64,000 nt of DNA from Mycobacterium gallinarum (GCF_010726765.1 NZ_AP022601.1:5704001-5768000), one strand, 5' to 3'. Numbered from the stretch's first letter, positions 31,039 to 39,260 are shown. The notes: generated from the sequence alone by a model not told the origin. Program-made: numbers and translations.

Positions 31039-31061
31039 GGCTGCGCTATACGCGCGCAGCC
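31039..31061. terminator. Bidirectional hairpin terminator
   Basis: GGCTGCGC (31039-31046) pairs perfectly with GCGCAGCC (31054-31061) over a seven-base loop. It fills the gap between two convergent genes, ending six bases after one stop and touching the other. There is no T tract. Confidence 0.55.
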
Positions 31062-32582
31062 TCACCCCGCGAGCACAGGCTCCGTCTCGGTCTCCACTGT
31101 CGTGGAATCCAGGGCATCGTCGACATCCTGCGCGACCTGAATGTCCAGGCCGCGCAACGGTGCCGGCGGTGTCATCAGCGACACCACGACATAGGTCAGC
31201 AAGCCGGCCCCGAATGCGATGAAGGTGGGCCACCCGTCGAACGATGCGGTGATGAGGCTGTTCGGGATGTAGAGGATCGTGTTCTCGACCCCGAACATCG
31301 TCGGCGTCATGACGAACAGCACGATCCGGACAACGAACCCGACGCCGATCGCGGCGACCGCGGCCGTGGTGGTCCCTCGGCGCCACACCAACCCGAGGAT
31401 GAACGGCACGGCCAGGCACGCGAGCATCAGGTCGAAGGCGAGCGTCAGCAAGATTCCCGTCTGCTGCACGTAGACCGCGAACAGGATCGAGAACAGCGTC
31501 ATCGGCACCATTGCGATCCGCGTTGCCTTCAGTAGCGGATCCTTCTTGCCGGGCTCGTGCACGCGGCGGACACCGCCCAGATTGCGCACGCAGACATTCG
31601 AGATGGCCAGGATTGCGCCGTTCGCAGTGGACATCGACGCACCGACCAGCCCGCACAGCACGAGGACCGTCAGTCCGATTGGCGCGTACTGGTCCAGCAG
31701 GACGAAGAGCACCGGGCCGTCGAGCTCCGCGGGCATGAACGAATGTGCCGCTAGCACAACCAATCCGAACGGAACGCAGATTGCGACGGTGCCTGCCGCC
31801 GCGGTGAAACAGGCCTTGCGCGCGGCCTCGGGCGACTTCGCGGAGAACACGCGGGCCATGAAGTCGATCGCGACGATGTCACCGATGCCCAGTGCGATCA
31901 GCGTCGCCCAGTTGATGACCGCGCCCTGCGCGGGGTCGGACAATTGGCCGAGCGCCAAAGGTCCCGTGCCCTCGGCGATATCGAGACCGTGCGTCGTGGT
32001 CATCCACACGAGCAGCCCGATCGCGCCGATCAGGATCAGCGACATCTGGATGATCGCCGTGTAGGCGTCGGCGATCAGGCCGCCAGTTCCGGTGTAGGCC
32101 ACCGCGATTGCCGCGATCAGGACCACACCCAGCCAGTAGGGCATGCCGAGGAAGTAGTTGAACAAGAACCCGCCCGCGACGAGGTTGCCGGCCACCAGCA
32201 TGCAGAACGCGACGGCCAGGAGAACCGAGGCGCCCACCTCGACCGAACGCCCGAACCGCAGCCGGTAGTAGTCGGGAAACGACGTCAGCCCCATCCGGTT
32301 CATCGGTTTGGCGAAGAAGATGCCGGTGATCGTCAGACACAGCGCCAGACCCAGGGGCAGCGCCGCGCCGGCCCAGAAGCCGAATTCGAAGGCGAGGTCG
32401 GTGTTGCCGAGGGTCGCGTTGGTGTCGACGGCCGCGCCCATGAGTGCGCCGCCGACGAGCCAGAAGGGCAACATCCGGCCGCCGACAAGGAAATTGGAGC
32501 TGTCGCCCTCGATACGCTTGGACACGTAGAAGCCGACGGCCACGACAACGGCGATGCTGATCGCCACGCCGAGAAGAATCAT
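31062..32582 (-). CDS. Sodium:solute symporter family transporter, guanidine-riboswitch controlled
   Basis: A 506-residue SSS-family permease with about 13 TM helices. FLVGGRMLPFWLVGGALMGAA and FELGFW-like ALPLGLALCLTITGIFFAKP at the start, and GTGGLIADAYTAIIQMSLIL in the middle (the SSS signature core) are visible. It is the only gene behind a guanidine-I riboswitch, so it is expected to be made when guanidine is present and may import guanidine or a guanidino compound. The direction of transport is not shown by sequence; most guanidine-I genes encode exporters (SMR) or carboxylases, while SSS members usually import. AGGAG precedes the ATG. Confidence 0.9.
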   Translation of the reverse strand: MILLGVAISIAVVVAVGFYVSKRIEGDSSNFLVGGRMLPFWLVGGALMGAAVDTNATLGNTDLAFEFGFWAGAALPLGLALCLTITGIFFAKPMNRMGLTSFPDYYRLRFGRSVEVGASVLLAVAFCMLVAGNLVAGGFLFNYFLGMPYWLGVVLIAAIAVAYTGTGGLIADAYTAIIQMSLILIGAIGLLVWMTTTHGLDIAEGTGPLALGQLSDPAQGAVINWATLIALGIGDIVAIDFMARVFSAKSPEAARKACFTAAAGTVAICVPFGLVVLAAHSFMPAELDGPVLFVLLDQYAPIGLTVLVLCGLVGASMSTANGAILAISNVCVRNLGGVRRVHEPGKKDPLLKATRIAMVPMTLFSILFAVYVQQTGILLTLAFDLMLACLAVPFILGLVWRRGTTTAAVAAIGVGFVVRIVLFVMTPTMFGVENTILYIPNSLITASFDGWPTFIAFGAGLLTYVVVSLMTPPAPLRGLDIQVAQDVDDALDSTTVETETEPVLAG

Positions 32583-32608
32583 CTGGAGTCTCCTGTATGA
32601 AGCTGGAG

Positions 32609-32706
32609 TCTCCCGGGCTTTTGTCCCGCCGTGGAACGGTCATGCGTCGGTGCTGGCCGCCTGCGTCTCTCGGACCAGGCCCGGCGTGCCGGCGGAACCC
32701 TAGACG
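32609..32706 (-). ncRNA. Guanidine-I (ykkC) riboswitch
   Basis: On the - strand the three invariant blocks appear in order: CTAGGGTTCCG (32703-32693), GGTCCGAGAGACG (32676-32664) and GGCGGGACAAAAGCCCGGGA (32630-32611), which runs on into GA. These are the ykkC aptamer core that binds guanidinium. It ends 26 bases before the symporter ATG. The tail GGAGACTCCAG is repeated around the Shine-Dalgarno, so control of translation is plausible. Confidence 0.93.
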
Positions 32707-32856
32707 CGCCCCACAACTTTCTGTGAGTCCACGTCAGGAAAAGCCCGGTTGATTACGTGTCGTCGCGTCCGGTGTTAACGATGCGTTTCATTCAGCGCTG
32801 GACACGGATTCACAGACGTGCCAACAATGGCGTCAGGCGCTGCGAGATCCGGCGCC

Positions 32857-32898
32857 CCGGACGAGGTGCGTCGTACCCGGTCAGCGACAAGACGGCGC
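32857..32898 (+). ncRNA. Guanidine-III riboswitch
   Basis: The 42 bases read CCGGACGAGGTGCGTCGTAC, then CCGGTCAGCGACAAGACGGC and GC. CCGG (32857-32860) can pair with CCGG (32877-32880), and GCGTCGT (32868-32874) with ACGGCGC (32892-32898) with one G-U wobble, giving the family's compact pseudoknot. The wording is nearly that of the crystallised Thermobifida aptamer. GAGGAG of the ribosome site (32901-32906) follows at once, so ligand binding should expose or mask it. It lies 14 bases before the ureohydrolase start. Confidence 0.9.
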
Positions 32899-32912
32899 GT
32901 GAGGAGAATCTC

Positions 32913-34079
32913 GTGTCCGATTCGTCTGGCTACCCCGACCGTCCGGATCCGTCGCTGCCCAACGCCGAAGGTGCGTGGGCGCAGCAAGTCGAGGCAAATC
33001 TCGGCGATCGCCGGCTTCGCGAGGAGATCGATCGCGGTCTGAGCTACGGCCTGGAGGCCGCCCCGACCATCAACGACCGAACCATCTCGACGTTCGTCCG
33101 CGGTGAGAAACCGCACTTCGCGGGTGAGCGCGGCACATTCCTGAAGTGCCCGTTCATCGAGGATGTCAACGAGGTCGACGACGCCGAGGTGGCGATCTTC
33201 GGTGTGCCACTCGATGCCGGTGCGACCTATCGGCCTGGCACCCGGTTCGGTCCGCAGGGAATTCGTCGTTCCACGAACCTGTTCGGCACGTACAACTACG
33301 AGTCCGGGGTCGACCTGCGCGAGCAGCTGAACATGGTCGACATCGGCGACGTGTTCACGATCCCGGGCAATCTGGAGAAGTCTTTCGACCAGATCAGTCA
33401 GGCGATGGCACATGTGGCGCAGAAGGGCGTCATGCCGATCGTGCTGGGTGGCGACCACTCGATCGGCTTTCCGACAGTTCGCGGGCTGGCGCCCTACATG
33501 GACGGCAACATCGGCATCATCCACTTCGACCGCCATGTCGACACCCAGGAGACGGACCTCGACGAGCGGATGCACACCACCCCCTGGTTCCACGCGACCA
33601 ACATCAAGAACGCGCCCGCGACCAACCTCGTCCAGATCGGCATCGGCGGCTGGCAGAGCCCACGCGAGGGCGTGAAGGTCGGCCGCGAACGCCAGTCGAC
33701 GGTCATCACCGTTGGCGACGTGGAACGTGTCGGCGTCGAGAAAATCGCTGAGATGGCCCTCGAAATCGCATGGAAGGGCGCCAAAGCGGTCTATCTGTCG
33801 TTCGACATCGATGTGATCGACGCCGGTTTCGTGCCGGGCACCGGCTGGCCCGAGCCGGGTGGGCTGCTGCCGCGCGAAGCGCTGAACCTGGTCAAGATGG
33901 TGTCCGAGCCCGGGTTGGCCGGTATCGAAGTCGTGGAGTGCTCGCCGCCCTATGACTGGGCGGAGCAGACCGCGCTGATGAGCTCACGGGTGATACTCGA
34001 CAGCCTCGCCGCGCAGGTCCGATCGGGAAAGCTTGGCAAGAAGTCCGCGGCGCTGCCCCGACCGGCGTGGGGGCCGTGA
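32913..34079 (+). CDS. gdmH: Ureohydrolase, probable guanidine hydrolase (agmatinase family)
   Basis: A 388-residue arginase-fold enzyme. All six metal ligands are present: His182 (VLGGDHS), Asp206/His208/Asp210 (HFDRHVDT) and Asp298/Asp300 (SFDIDVIDAG). The usual DAHxD motif reads DRHVD, and there is an N-terminal extension of about 90 residues before the first core strand. Both features, and the length near 390, are as remembered for the Ni-dependent guanidine hydrolase GdmH (Synechocystis Sll1077) and not for agmatinases (about 310 residues). The direct guanidine-III riboswitch supports this strongly. The expected reaction is guanidine + water to urea + ammonia. The GTG at 32913 follows GAGGAG; an in-frame extension upstream runs through the riboswitch and is rejected. 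No Ni-delivery gene is in the window. Confidence 0.85.
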   Translation: MSDSSGYPDRPDPSLPNAEGAWAQQVEANLGDRRLREEIDRGLSYGLEAAPTINDRTISTFVRGEKPHFAGERGTFLKCPFIEDVNEVDDAEVAIFGVPLDAGATYRPGTRFGPQGIRRSTNLFGTYNYESGVDLREQLNMVDIGDVFTIPGNLEKSFDQISQAMAHVAQKGVMPIVLGGDHSIGFPTVRGLAPYMDGNIGIIHFDRHVDTQETDLDERMHTTPWFHATNIKNAPATNLVQIGIGGWQSPREGVKVGRERQSTVITVGDVERVGVEKIAEMALEIAWKGAKAVYLSFDIDVIDAGFVPGTGWPEPGGLLPREALNLVKMVSEPGLAGIEVVECSPPYDWAEQTALMSSRVILDSLAAQVRSGKLGKKSAALPRPAWGP

Positions 34080-34131
34080 CCTGATGTCGCCGCCGGGCGG
34101 CTCCGTGACTCGATGTCGCCGCGGGGCCTGA
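34074..34131. repeat. Two tandem 29-base units after the ureohydrolase
   Basis: Units 34074-34102 and 34103-34131 both begin CCGTGAC and contain GATGTCGCCGC; 18 of the first 20 bases agree. The first unit includes the stop codon of the ureohydrolase, and the array fills the gap to the convergent dacB1. GCCGC/GCGGC inside the first unit can form a short hairpin. Confidence 0.6.
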
Positions 34132-34133
34132 AA

Positions 34134-35357
34134 TCAGTGCTGGGGGCGGCGATTGAGTGACCGGGCGCCCATGATGAGCCCGAACACGATGATCGAGCCG
34201 GCGATGCCGACACCCACGCGCACGGGCGTGGCGTCGATGTCGGGCAGTACCGGTGCGGCGTTGAGCGCCTCGGCTCCTGCGGCCGCTTCCGGCTTCGGCG
34301 CGAGCAGCGAAGGGTCCGGTTCGATCAGAGTGCCGACCTTGGTGCCCGGCGCCGTCGCGAAGCCGTAGTCAAGCAGATGCGCCGCCTGCTCCCAGGGTGC
34401 GATCGGCTGGCGGGTTCCGCGCAGCAGCACCGCGACCAGTCGGCGTCCGTCACGGTTGGCCGCACCCACGAACGTCTGGCCCGCGTCGTCGGTGAAGCCG
34501 GTCTTGCCGCCGAGAGCGCCGGGATAGTTGGCGAGCAGCTTGTTGTCGTTCTCGATCGGATAGCCGGCATCACCACGACCCGGGAAGTCGAAGGTGCGCG
34601 TGCTGACGATGTCGCTGAAAATCGGGTTCTGCCAGGCATATCGGTAAAACAGGCCGATGTCGTAGGCAGACGTGCTCATGCCGGGACCGTCGAGACCCGA
34701 CGGCGTCGCGACTCGCGTGTCATGCCCGCCGAGCTTGTCGGCAAGGACGTTGAGCTTGCCGATCGTGGTTTCCATTCCGCCCATCTGGGCCGCCAGCGCG
34801 TGTGCGGCGTCATTGCCCGAATACATCAGCAGACCGTGCAGCAGGTCGTTGATGGAGTAGTGCCCGTTTTCGCCGACGCCGACCTTGGTGCCTTCCTGCG
34901 CCGAATCTTCAGCGGTGCCCGGCACGACCTTGTGGATCGGCAGTTCCCTGATGGCCTGCATTGCGACGAGGACCTTGATGATGCTGGCGGGCCGGTGCCT
35001 GCCGTGCGGATCCTTGGCGGCGATGACGTCGCCGGTGTCGAGGTCGGCGACCAGCCATGCTTCGGCCGAGATGTCGTTGGGCAGCGGTGGGGTGCCGGGC
35101 GCGGTGATGACGCCGCAACCCGAGAGCGCATCGCCGCCCATCGGCTTGGCCGGGACAGGCAGCGGACCGGGTGCGGCTTGGCCGGGTTTGGGCACCTCGG
35201 ACGCGTCGACGGCCGGTGGCGTCGATTGCTTGTACGGACAAGCGTTCGTGTCCGGCGCGGCATCCGGCTGAGCGGCGGCCACCGCGGGCGAGGTCAGCAG
35301 AAACAAGGCCGCCACCAGGGCAGCAGCGCGTTTGGACGAGGTTCGTACGTTCGCCAT
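34134..35357 (-). CDS. dacB1: D-alanyl-D-alanine carboxypeptidase (PBP5 type)
   Basis: A 407-residue exported DD-carboxypeptidase. It has a Sec signal peptide ([20 protein letters not shown]), a Pro-rich spacer, then the penicillin-binding motifs SxxK in [14 protein letters not shown], SxN in [12 protein letters not shown] and KTG in [16 protein letters not shown]-terminal TM ([20 protein letters not shown]) anchors it to the membrane. It trims the terminal D-Ala of peptidoglycan stem peptides. Length and layout match Rv3330. TAATCT nine bases before the ATG is a likely -10, and TGTGAYT repeats lie 50-80 bases upstream. Confidence 0.94.
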   Translation of the reverse strand: MANVRTSSKRAAALVAALFLLTSPAVAAAQPDAAPDTNACPYKQSTPPAVDASEVPKPGQAAPGPLPVPAKPMGGDALSGCGVITAPGTPPLPNDISAEAWLVADLDTGDVIAAKDPHGRHRPASIIKVLVAMQAIRELPIHKVVPGTAEDSAQEGTKVGVGENGHYSINDLLHGLLMYSGNDAAHALAAQMGGMETTIGKLNVLADKLGGHDTRVATPSGLDGPGMSTSAYDIGLFYRYAWQNPIFSDIVSTRTFDFPGRGDAGYPIENDNKLLANYPGALGGKTGFTDDAGQTFVGAANRDGRRLVAVLLRGTRQPIAPWEQAAHLLDYGFATAPGTKVGTLIEPDPSLLAPKPEAAAGAEALNAAPVLPDIDATPVRVGVGIAGSIIVFGLIMGARSLNRRPQH

Positions 35358-35405
35358 GGTGAGCGCAGATTAGGACGTTGCAGGCGGGTTTGCCGGGAGG
35401 CGCGC

Positions 35406-35439
35406 TGTGACTGGTGTGATTGGAGTTTCAAATGTGACT
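35406..35439 (-). promoter_or_regulatory. MtrA-like direct repeats upstream of dacB1
   Basis: TGTGACT (35406-35412), TGTGATT (35415-35421) and TGTGACT (35433-35439) are, on the - strand, RTCACA units whose starts are 9 and 18 bases apart. MtrA of mycobacteria binds 9-base direct repeats of GTCACA type and controls cell-wall and division genes. The position 50-80 bases before dacB1 fits an activator or repressor site. The identification is by pattern only. Confidence 0.45.
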
Positions 35440-35468
35440 CGGCGGGGTAGCGCGGGCGGGCGGGCCCC

Positions 35469-36488
35469 TCAGCGCAAGGCGGTGTCCGCCAGGTCGACGT
35501 GCGCGACGGCGGGGAAGCCGATGCTGCCCATCCACAGCTTGTCGCCGTTTTCGACCAGGCCCGTCACCATGCCGAACGCCGGATGGTCAGTGCGCACACC
35601 GGCGACGGCCTCGCCGCTGTCGGGGTCGAATGCCACCGCCCACACGATCGGTTTGATCTTGGGCTGCAGCCCGTCGGGCAGTCGCCACAGCAGCTTGCGC
35701 AAAGCCGGCGGACTTTTCGGCAGCCACTCCGCGGCGGCGTTCGTGGGCGAGACCATCGCGCACCAGATCCGGCCGTCGGCCCCCGTCGACAAGTTGTCCG
35801 GGCTGCCCGGCAGATTCACCGCAAGCGGTGTCACCATGCCTGCCTCATCGCCGGTGAGCCAGTACTTCGACAGCCGCCGCGCCTGCGTCTCGGCGAACAC
35901 CAGAGCCGACCCGTCGGCCGTCGGCGTGATGCCATTGGCGAAGTACAGCCCCGCGACGACGGTGAGCACTGTTCCATCGGGATCGCGACGGAACACGCTG
36001 CCGCGGTTGCGGGCCTCGAAGATCGGTCCGAGGAAGTGCTCGTAAGTGAACGCGCTGGTCGACTCGGTGAAATAGATTGTGCCGTCGGCCAATTCGGTGA
36101 CATTCGAGCAGAACTGCAAAGCCGGCCCGTCAACCTCCGGTACCAGCGGCTCGACGGCGCCGGTGGCCGGGTCGAGCACCAGCAGGCCGCCGGGGCTGCT
36201 GCAGACCAACAACCGGCCGTCCCGCGCGACGTGCAACCCCAGTGGCCGGTTGTCGATCTGGGCGACGACCACGGATGCGCCGCCATTCGGGTCGATGCGC
36301 ACGATCCTGCCATCGATCAGACCGGCCCAGATCTGGCCGTTGCCGTCGACGACGACATCCTCGGGCGCATCGCCCGGTACGGGCACAACCGTCAGTTCCG
36401 CGGAGGAAAACTCCGGCAACGGATCGACCGGTGGCGGATTCCAGCGGACGGGGTCGATCGGCGGCTTGGGCTGTTTGGCAGGCACCAT
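35469..36488 (-). CDS. SMP-30/gluconolactonase/strictosidine-synthase-like beta-propeller protein
   Basis: A 339-residue six-bladed propeller protein. Repeated blades of the form GDAPEDVVVDGNGQIWAGLI, LGLHVARDGRLLVCSSPGGL, YFANGITPTADGSALVFAET and PDNLSTGADGRIWCAMVS are visible; the Asn-Gly and Asp-Asn pairs supply the central metal ligands. No signal peptide is seen. Such proteins are lactonases or related hydrolases; the substrate is unknown. Confidence 0.85.
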   Translation of the reverse strand: MVPAKQPKPPIDPVRWNPPPVDPLPEFSSAELTVVPVPGDAPEDVVVDGNGQIWAGLIDGRIVRIDPNGGASVVVAQIDNRPLGLHVARDGRLLVCSSPGGLLVLDPATGAVEPLVPEVDGPALQFCSNVTELADGTIYFTESTSAFTYEHFLGPIFEARNRGSVFRRDPDGTVLTVVAGLYFANGITPTADGSALVFAETQARRLSKYWLTGDEAGMVTPLAVNLPGSPDNLSTGADGRIWCAMVSPTNAAAEWLPKSPPALRKLLWRLPDGLQPKIKPIVWAVAFDPDSGEAVAGVRTDHPAFGMVTGLVENGDKLWMGSIGFPAVAHVDLADTALR

Positions 36489-36629
36489 GCAAGTTTCGCC
36501 CGATGCCGATTTCCAGGAGCCCGTTATGGCGAGCTTTCGCTGCGCAGACCTCCGAAAGTCGTGCGGGTTTGGGTTTGTTCTCCGGATGCGCCGGGAAACC
36601 CCGACCAGTTATCCAGTCGAAAGGTCGAT

Positions 36630-37256
36630 ATGTCTGACGTCAGTGCGGCGGTGGGAGCGACGTTATCTGGGCTGGCAGGCGGCATCAGGCCCCTCGGCGC
36701 CGGATTGTTCGCCCAACCAGGCCGGACGTTTCGCGCAACGTTGACGATAGCTGCGCGATCACCGAGTCCAGCCGCCTTGCGGATATTTCGCGCGGACAGT
36801 CCGACTGACGCGGTGATCAGATTCGCCACGGAGCGAGATCAGGCGAACGATCGTCGATCACTGGTGCGGACGGCCTGCATCAAGCTGCCCAGCTACCACG
36901 GGCCACAACGCGATCAGGACTTCCTCCTGGCGTCGTCGGCCGACGGCATACCGTTTCACCACGCGGTGTTGCCCGCGGAAGGCCCGGGCGATCGGATCTA
37001 TTCGTCGCTGTGGCTGTACCTGTCGGGCGTGGAGCCGGTGGTCTTCGGCCTTCGATCGGACACGTTGTCCGACGACGACGCGGTCGGCCCCGGTGACCGG
37101 TTCACGTTCCTGACCGCCGGGATGCTCAGTAGGTTCGCCGACGCAGGCACGTTGGAGATCGGCGACGAAATGTCTGACGCGAAAGTGCAGTTCGCGGCCC
37201 GCAACAGCGGAGGAGGCCTGCGCCCACTACCGCCCACCCTGTTCTATCGCAGCTGA
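36630..37256 (+). CDS. Conserved hypothetical protein, weakly catalase-superfamily-like
   Basis: A 208-residue soluble protein without signal peptide or TM. The segments RTFRATLTIAARSPSPAALR, DAVIRFATE and ACIKLPSYHGPQRDQDFLLA recall the barrel strands of catalase-related proteins (xxRFS ... DxRGLA ... DLLL), but the haem Tyr and His context is not seen. This resemblance is only suggestive. The ATG at 36630 has GAAAGG upstream. It is divergent from the SMP-30 gene and convergent with the aminotransferase (8-base gap). Confidence 0.6.
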   Translation: MSDVSAAVGATLSGLAGGIRPLGAGLFAQPGRTFRATLTIAARSPSPAALRIFRADSPTDAVIRFATERDQANDRRSLVRTACIKLPSYHGPQRDQDFLLASSADGIPFHHAVLPAEGPGDRIYSSLWLYLSGVEPVVFGLRSDTLSDDDAVGPGDRFTFLTAGMLSRFADAGTLEIGDEMSDAKVQFAARNSGGGLRPLPPTLFYRS

Positions 37257-37264
37257 CAGCTCCC

Positions 37265-38644
37265 TCAGAGAAGCCGACCCGCTTCGTCAAGGACGCCGCG
37301 AAGGATCTGGTAGATCGCGTCGAACTCCTTCTGGCCGCTGATCAGCGGCGGCGCCAACTGCACGACTGGGTCGCCGCGGTCATCGGCACGGCAGTACAGG
37401 CCCGCCTCGAAGATCGCGGGGGTGAGAAAACCACGGAGTAACCGCTCAGATTCCTCGTCGTTGAAGGTCTCCTTGGTGGCCTTGTCCTTCACCAACTCGA
37501 TGCCGTAGAAGAAGCCCTCGCCCCGGACGTCGCCGACGATCGGGAGGTCATAGAGCTGCTCGAGCGTCGCGCGGAATGCCGGTGCCATCTCCTTGACGTG
37601 ATCGTTGAGACCCTCGCGCTCGAAGATGTCGAGGTTGGCCAGCGCCACCGCCGACGACACCGGATGCCCGCCGAAGGTGTAACCGTGCGCGAACGTCGTC
37701 TTGCCGTCATTGAACGGTTCGAACAGCCGGTCGGAGGCGATCATCGCGCCGATCGGCGAGTAACCCGACGTCAAACCCTTTGCGCAGGTGATGATGTCGG
37801 GCACGTAGCCGAAGTCGTCGCAGGCGAACATCGAGCCGATCCGGCCGTAGGCGCAGATTACCTCGTCGGACACCAACAGCACGTCGTACTCGTCGCAGAT
37901 CTCGCGAACGCGCTCGAAATACCCTGGCGGCGGCGGGAAGCAGCCGCCGGCGTTCTGCACGGGTTCCAGGAACACCGCGCAGACGGTGTCGGGGCCCTCG
38001 AACTCGATCGCCTCGGCGATGCGGTCCGCGCAGTACCGACCGAACGCCTTCGCGTCATGCTCGAAGAGCGCGGGTGCCCGGTAGAAGTTGGTGTTGGGCG
38101 CGCGGAAACCGCCCGGTGTCAGCGGTTCGAACTGCTCCTTGAACGCCGGCAGGCCGGTGATCGCCAGGGCGCCCTGCGGGGTGCCGTGGTAGGCGATCGC
38201 ACGCGAAATCACCTTGTGCTTACCGGGTTTGCCGGTCAGCTTGAAGTAGTTCTTGGCCAGCTTCCACGCCGACTCCACGGCTTCACCACCGCCGGTGGTG
38301 AAGAACACGCGGTTGAGATCGCCCGGTGCGTACCCTGCGAGGCGCTCGGATAGCTCGATGGCCGACGGCGTGGCGTAGGACCACAGCGGGAAGAACGCCA
38401 GCGTCTCGGCCTGCTTGGCCGCCGCCTCGGCGAGCTCCTTGCGGCCGTGGCCGACCTGGACCACGAAAAGCCCTGACAGGCCGTCGATGTAGCTCTTGCC
38501 CTTGCTGTCCCAGATGGTGACGCCTTCGCCGCGAGTGATGATCGGCGGCGTGATGCCGGCGCCGTGGCGAGCGAAGTGGCCCCAGAGGTGACGATCGGCG
38601 GTGGCGCCCAGCTCGGCGGAGAGATCGATATCGGTAGCAGTCAT
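37265..38644 (-). CDS. Class III PLP-dependent aminotransferase (Rv3329-like)
   Basis: A 459-residue omega-type aminotransferase. GVTIWDSKGKSYIDGLSGLF opens the domain, VFFTTGGGEAVESAWKLAKN is the PLP phosphate site, LLVSDEVICAYGRIG holds the PLP Asp, and CAKGLTSGYSPIGAMI carries the Schiff-base Lys (AKGLTSGY). It transfers an amino group from an omega-amine such as putrescine or GABA, usually to pyruvate or 2-oxoglutarate. The ATG overlaps the Lrp stop (ATGA), so regulator and enzyme form one operon, divergent from an aldehyde dehydrogenase. Together they look like an amine-to-acid pathway. Confidence 0.9.
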   Translation of the reverse strand: MTATDIDLSAELGATADRHLWGHFARHGAGITPPIITRGEGVTIWDSKGKSYIDGLSGLFVVQVGHGRKELAEAAAKQAETLAFFPLWSYATPSAIELSERLAGYAPGDLNRVFFTTGGGEAVESAWKLAKNYFKLTGKPGKHKVISRAIAYHGTPQGALAITGLPAFKEQFEPLTPGGFRAPNTNFYRAPALFEHDAKAFGRYCADRIAEAIEFEGPDTVCAVFLEPVQNAGGCFPPPPGYFERVREICDEYDVLLVSDEVICAYGRIGSMFACDDFGYVPDIITCAKGLTSGYSPIGAMIASDRLFEPFNDGKTTFAHGYTFGGHPVSSAVALANLDIFEREGLNDHVKEMAPAFRATLEQLYDLPIVGDVRGEGFFYGIELVKDKATKETFNDEESERLLRGFLTPAIFEAGLYCRADDRGDPVVQLAPPLISGQKEFDAIYQILRGVLDEAGRLL

Positions 38645-39150
38645 CTTGTACCCCAATTATATTGCTGTTTAACGAGTTTCAGGTAAACAAGTGTCTCGGT
38701 TGATATCACTCCCGGCAGTGCGCGGATCTGGGTGTTGAGGAGGTCGAGAAGGTCGTCGTCGTCGGTACAGACGACTTCGACGATGGCGTCGAACGAACCC
38801 GCCGTCAGGACCACGTAGTCGACGGATTCGATGGTGGCCAGCTTCTCGGCCACTTTGGTGGTGTCCCCGGTGCACTTGATGCCGATCATGGCCTGACGCG
38901 CGAAGCCCAGTTGCATCGGATCGGTCACCGCGACGATCTGCATGACACCCGCGTCGACCATGCGCTGCACCCGCTGCCGGACCGCGGCCTCGGAGAGGCC
39001 GACTGCCTTGCCGATGCCGGCATAGGAACGTCGGCCGTCCTGCTGCAGCTTCTCGATGATCTGTTTCGACAAGTCGTCGAGTTGGAACGCCGCGCCAGGT
39101 CTTGACTGGTTGACGCGGAACGACACGGGTCCAACGCCCGGGTTAGCCAT
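38641..39150 (-). CDS. Lrp/AsnC-family transcriptional regulator
   Basis: A 169-residue Lrp-type regulator. The winged HTH is DLSKQIIEKLQQDGRRSYAG followed by IGKAVGLSEAAVRQRVQRMV; the C-terminal RAM/ligand domain contains TKVAEKLATIESVDYVVLTA and VEVVCTDDDDLLDLLN. It is the first gene of an operon with the aminotransferase and divergent from the aldehyde dehydrogenase, so it probably senses an amino acid or amine and controls both. The start at 39150 avoids an upstream extension that has no ribosome site. Confidence 0.9.
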   Translation of the reverse strand: MANPGVGPVSFRVNQSRPGAAFQLDDLSKQIIEKLQQDGRRSYAGIGKAVGLSEAAVRQRVQRMVDAGVMQIVAVTDPMQLGFARQAMIGIKCTGDTTKVAEKLATIESVDYVVLTAGSFDAIVEVVCTDDDDLLDLLNTQIRALPGVISTETLVYLKLVKQQYNWGTR

Positions 39151-39260
39151 GCATGAGATTGTGCACGGAATCCGTCGTAGCAAGCAACTATGACCATGAA
39201 ATCACGCGTTTTGACGGCTTCGCGCTGCAGGAATGCGTAGCTTGGCCGGTCGGAGTCGGT

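Noticed and set aside
32757..32912. 52-residue N-terminal extension of the ureohydrolase
   Set aside because: It would translate the guanidine-III riboswitch and has no ribosome site; GAGGAG before the GTG at 32913 decides the start.
35499..36629. Long + strand open frame continuous with the hypothetical gene at 36630
   Set aside because: It is antisense to the SMP-30 gene, whose - strand frame has a clear beta-propeller pattern; the + frame there is Arg/His-rich without domain signs. Only the part from the ATG at 36630 was kept.
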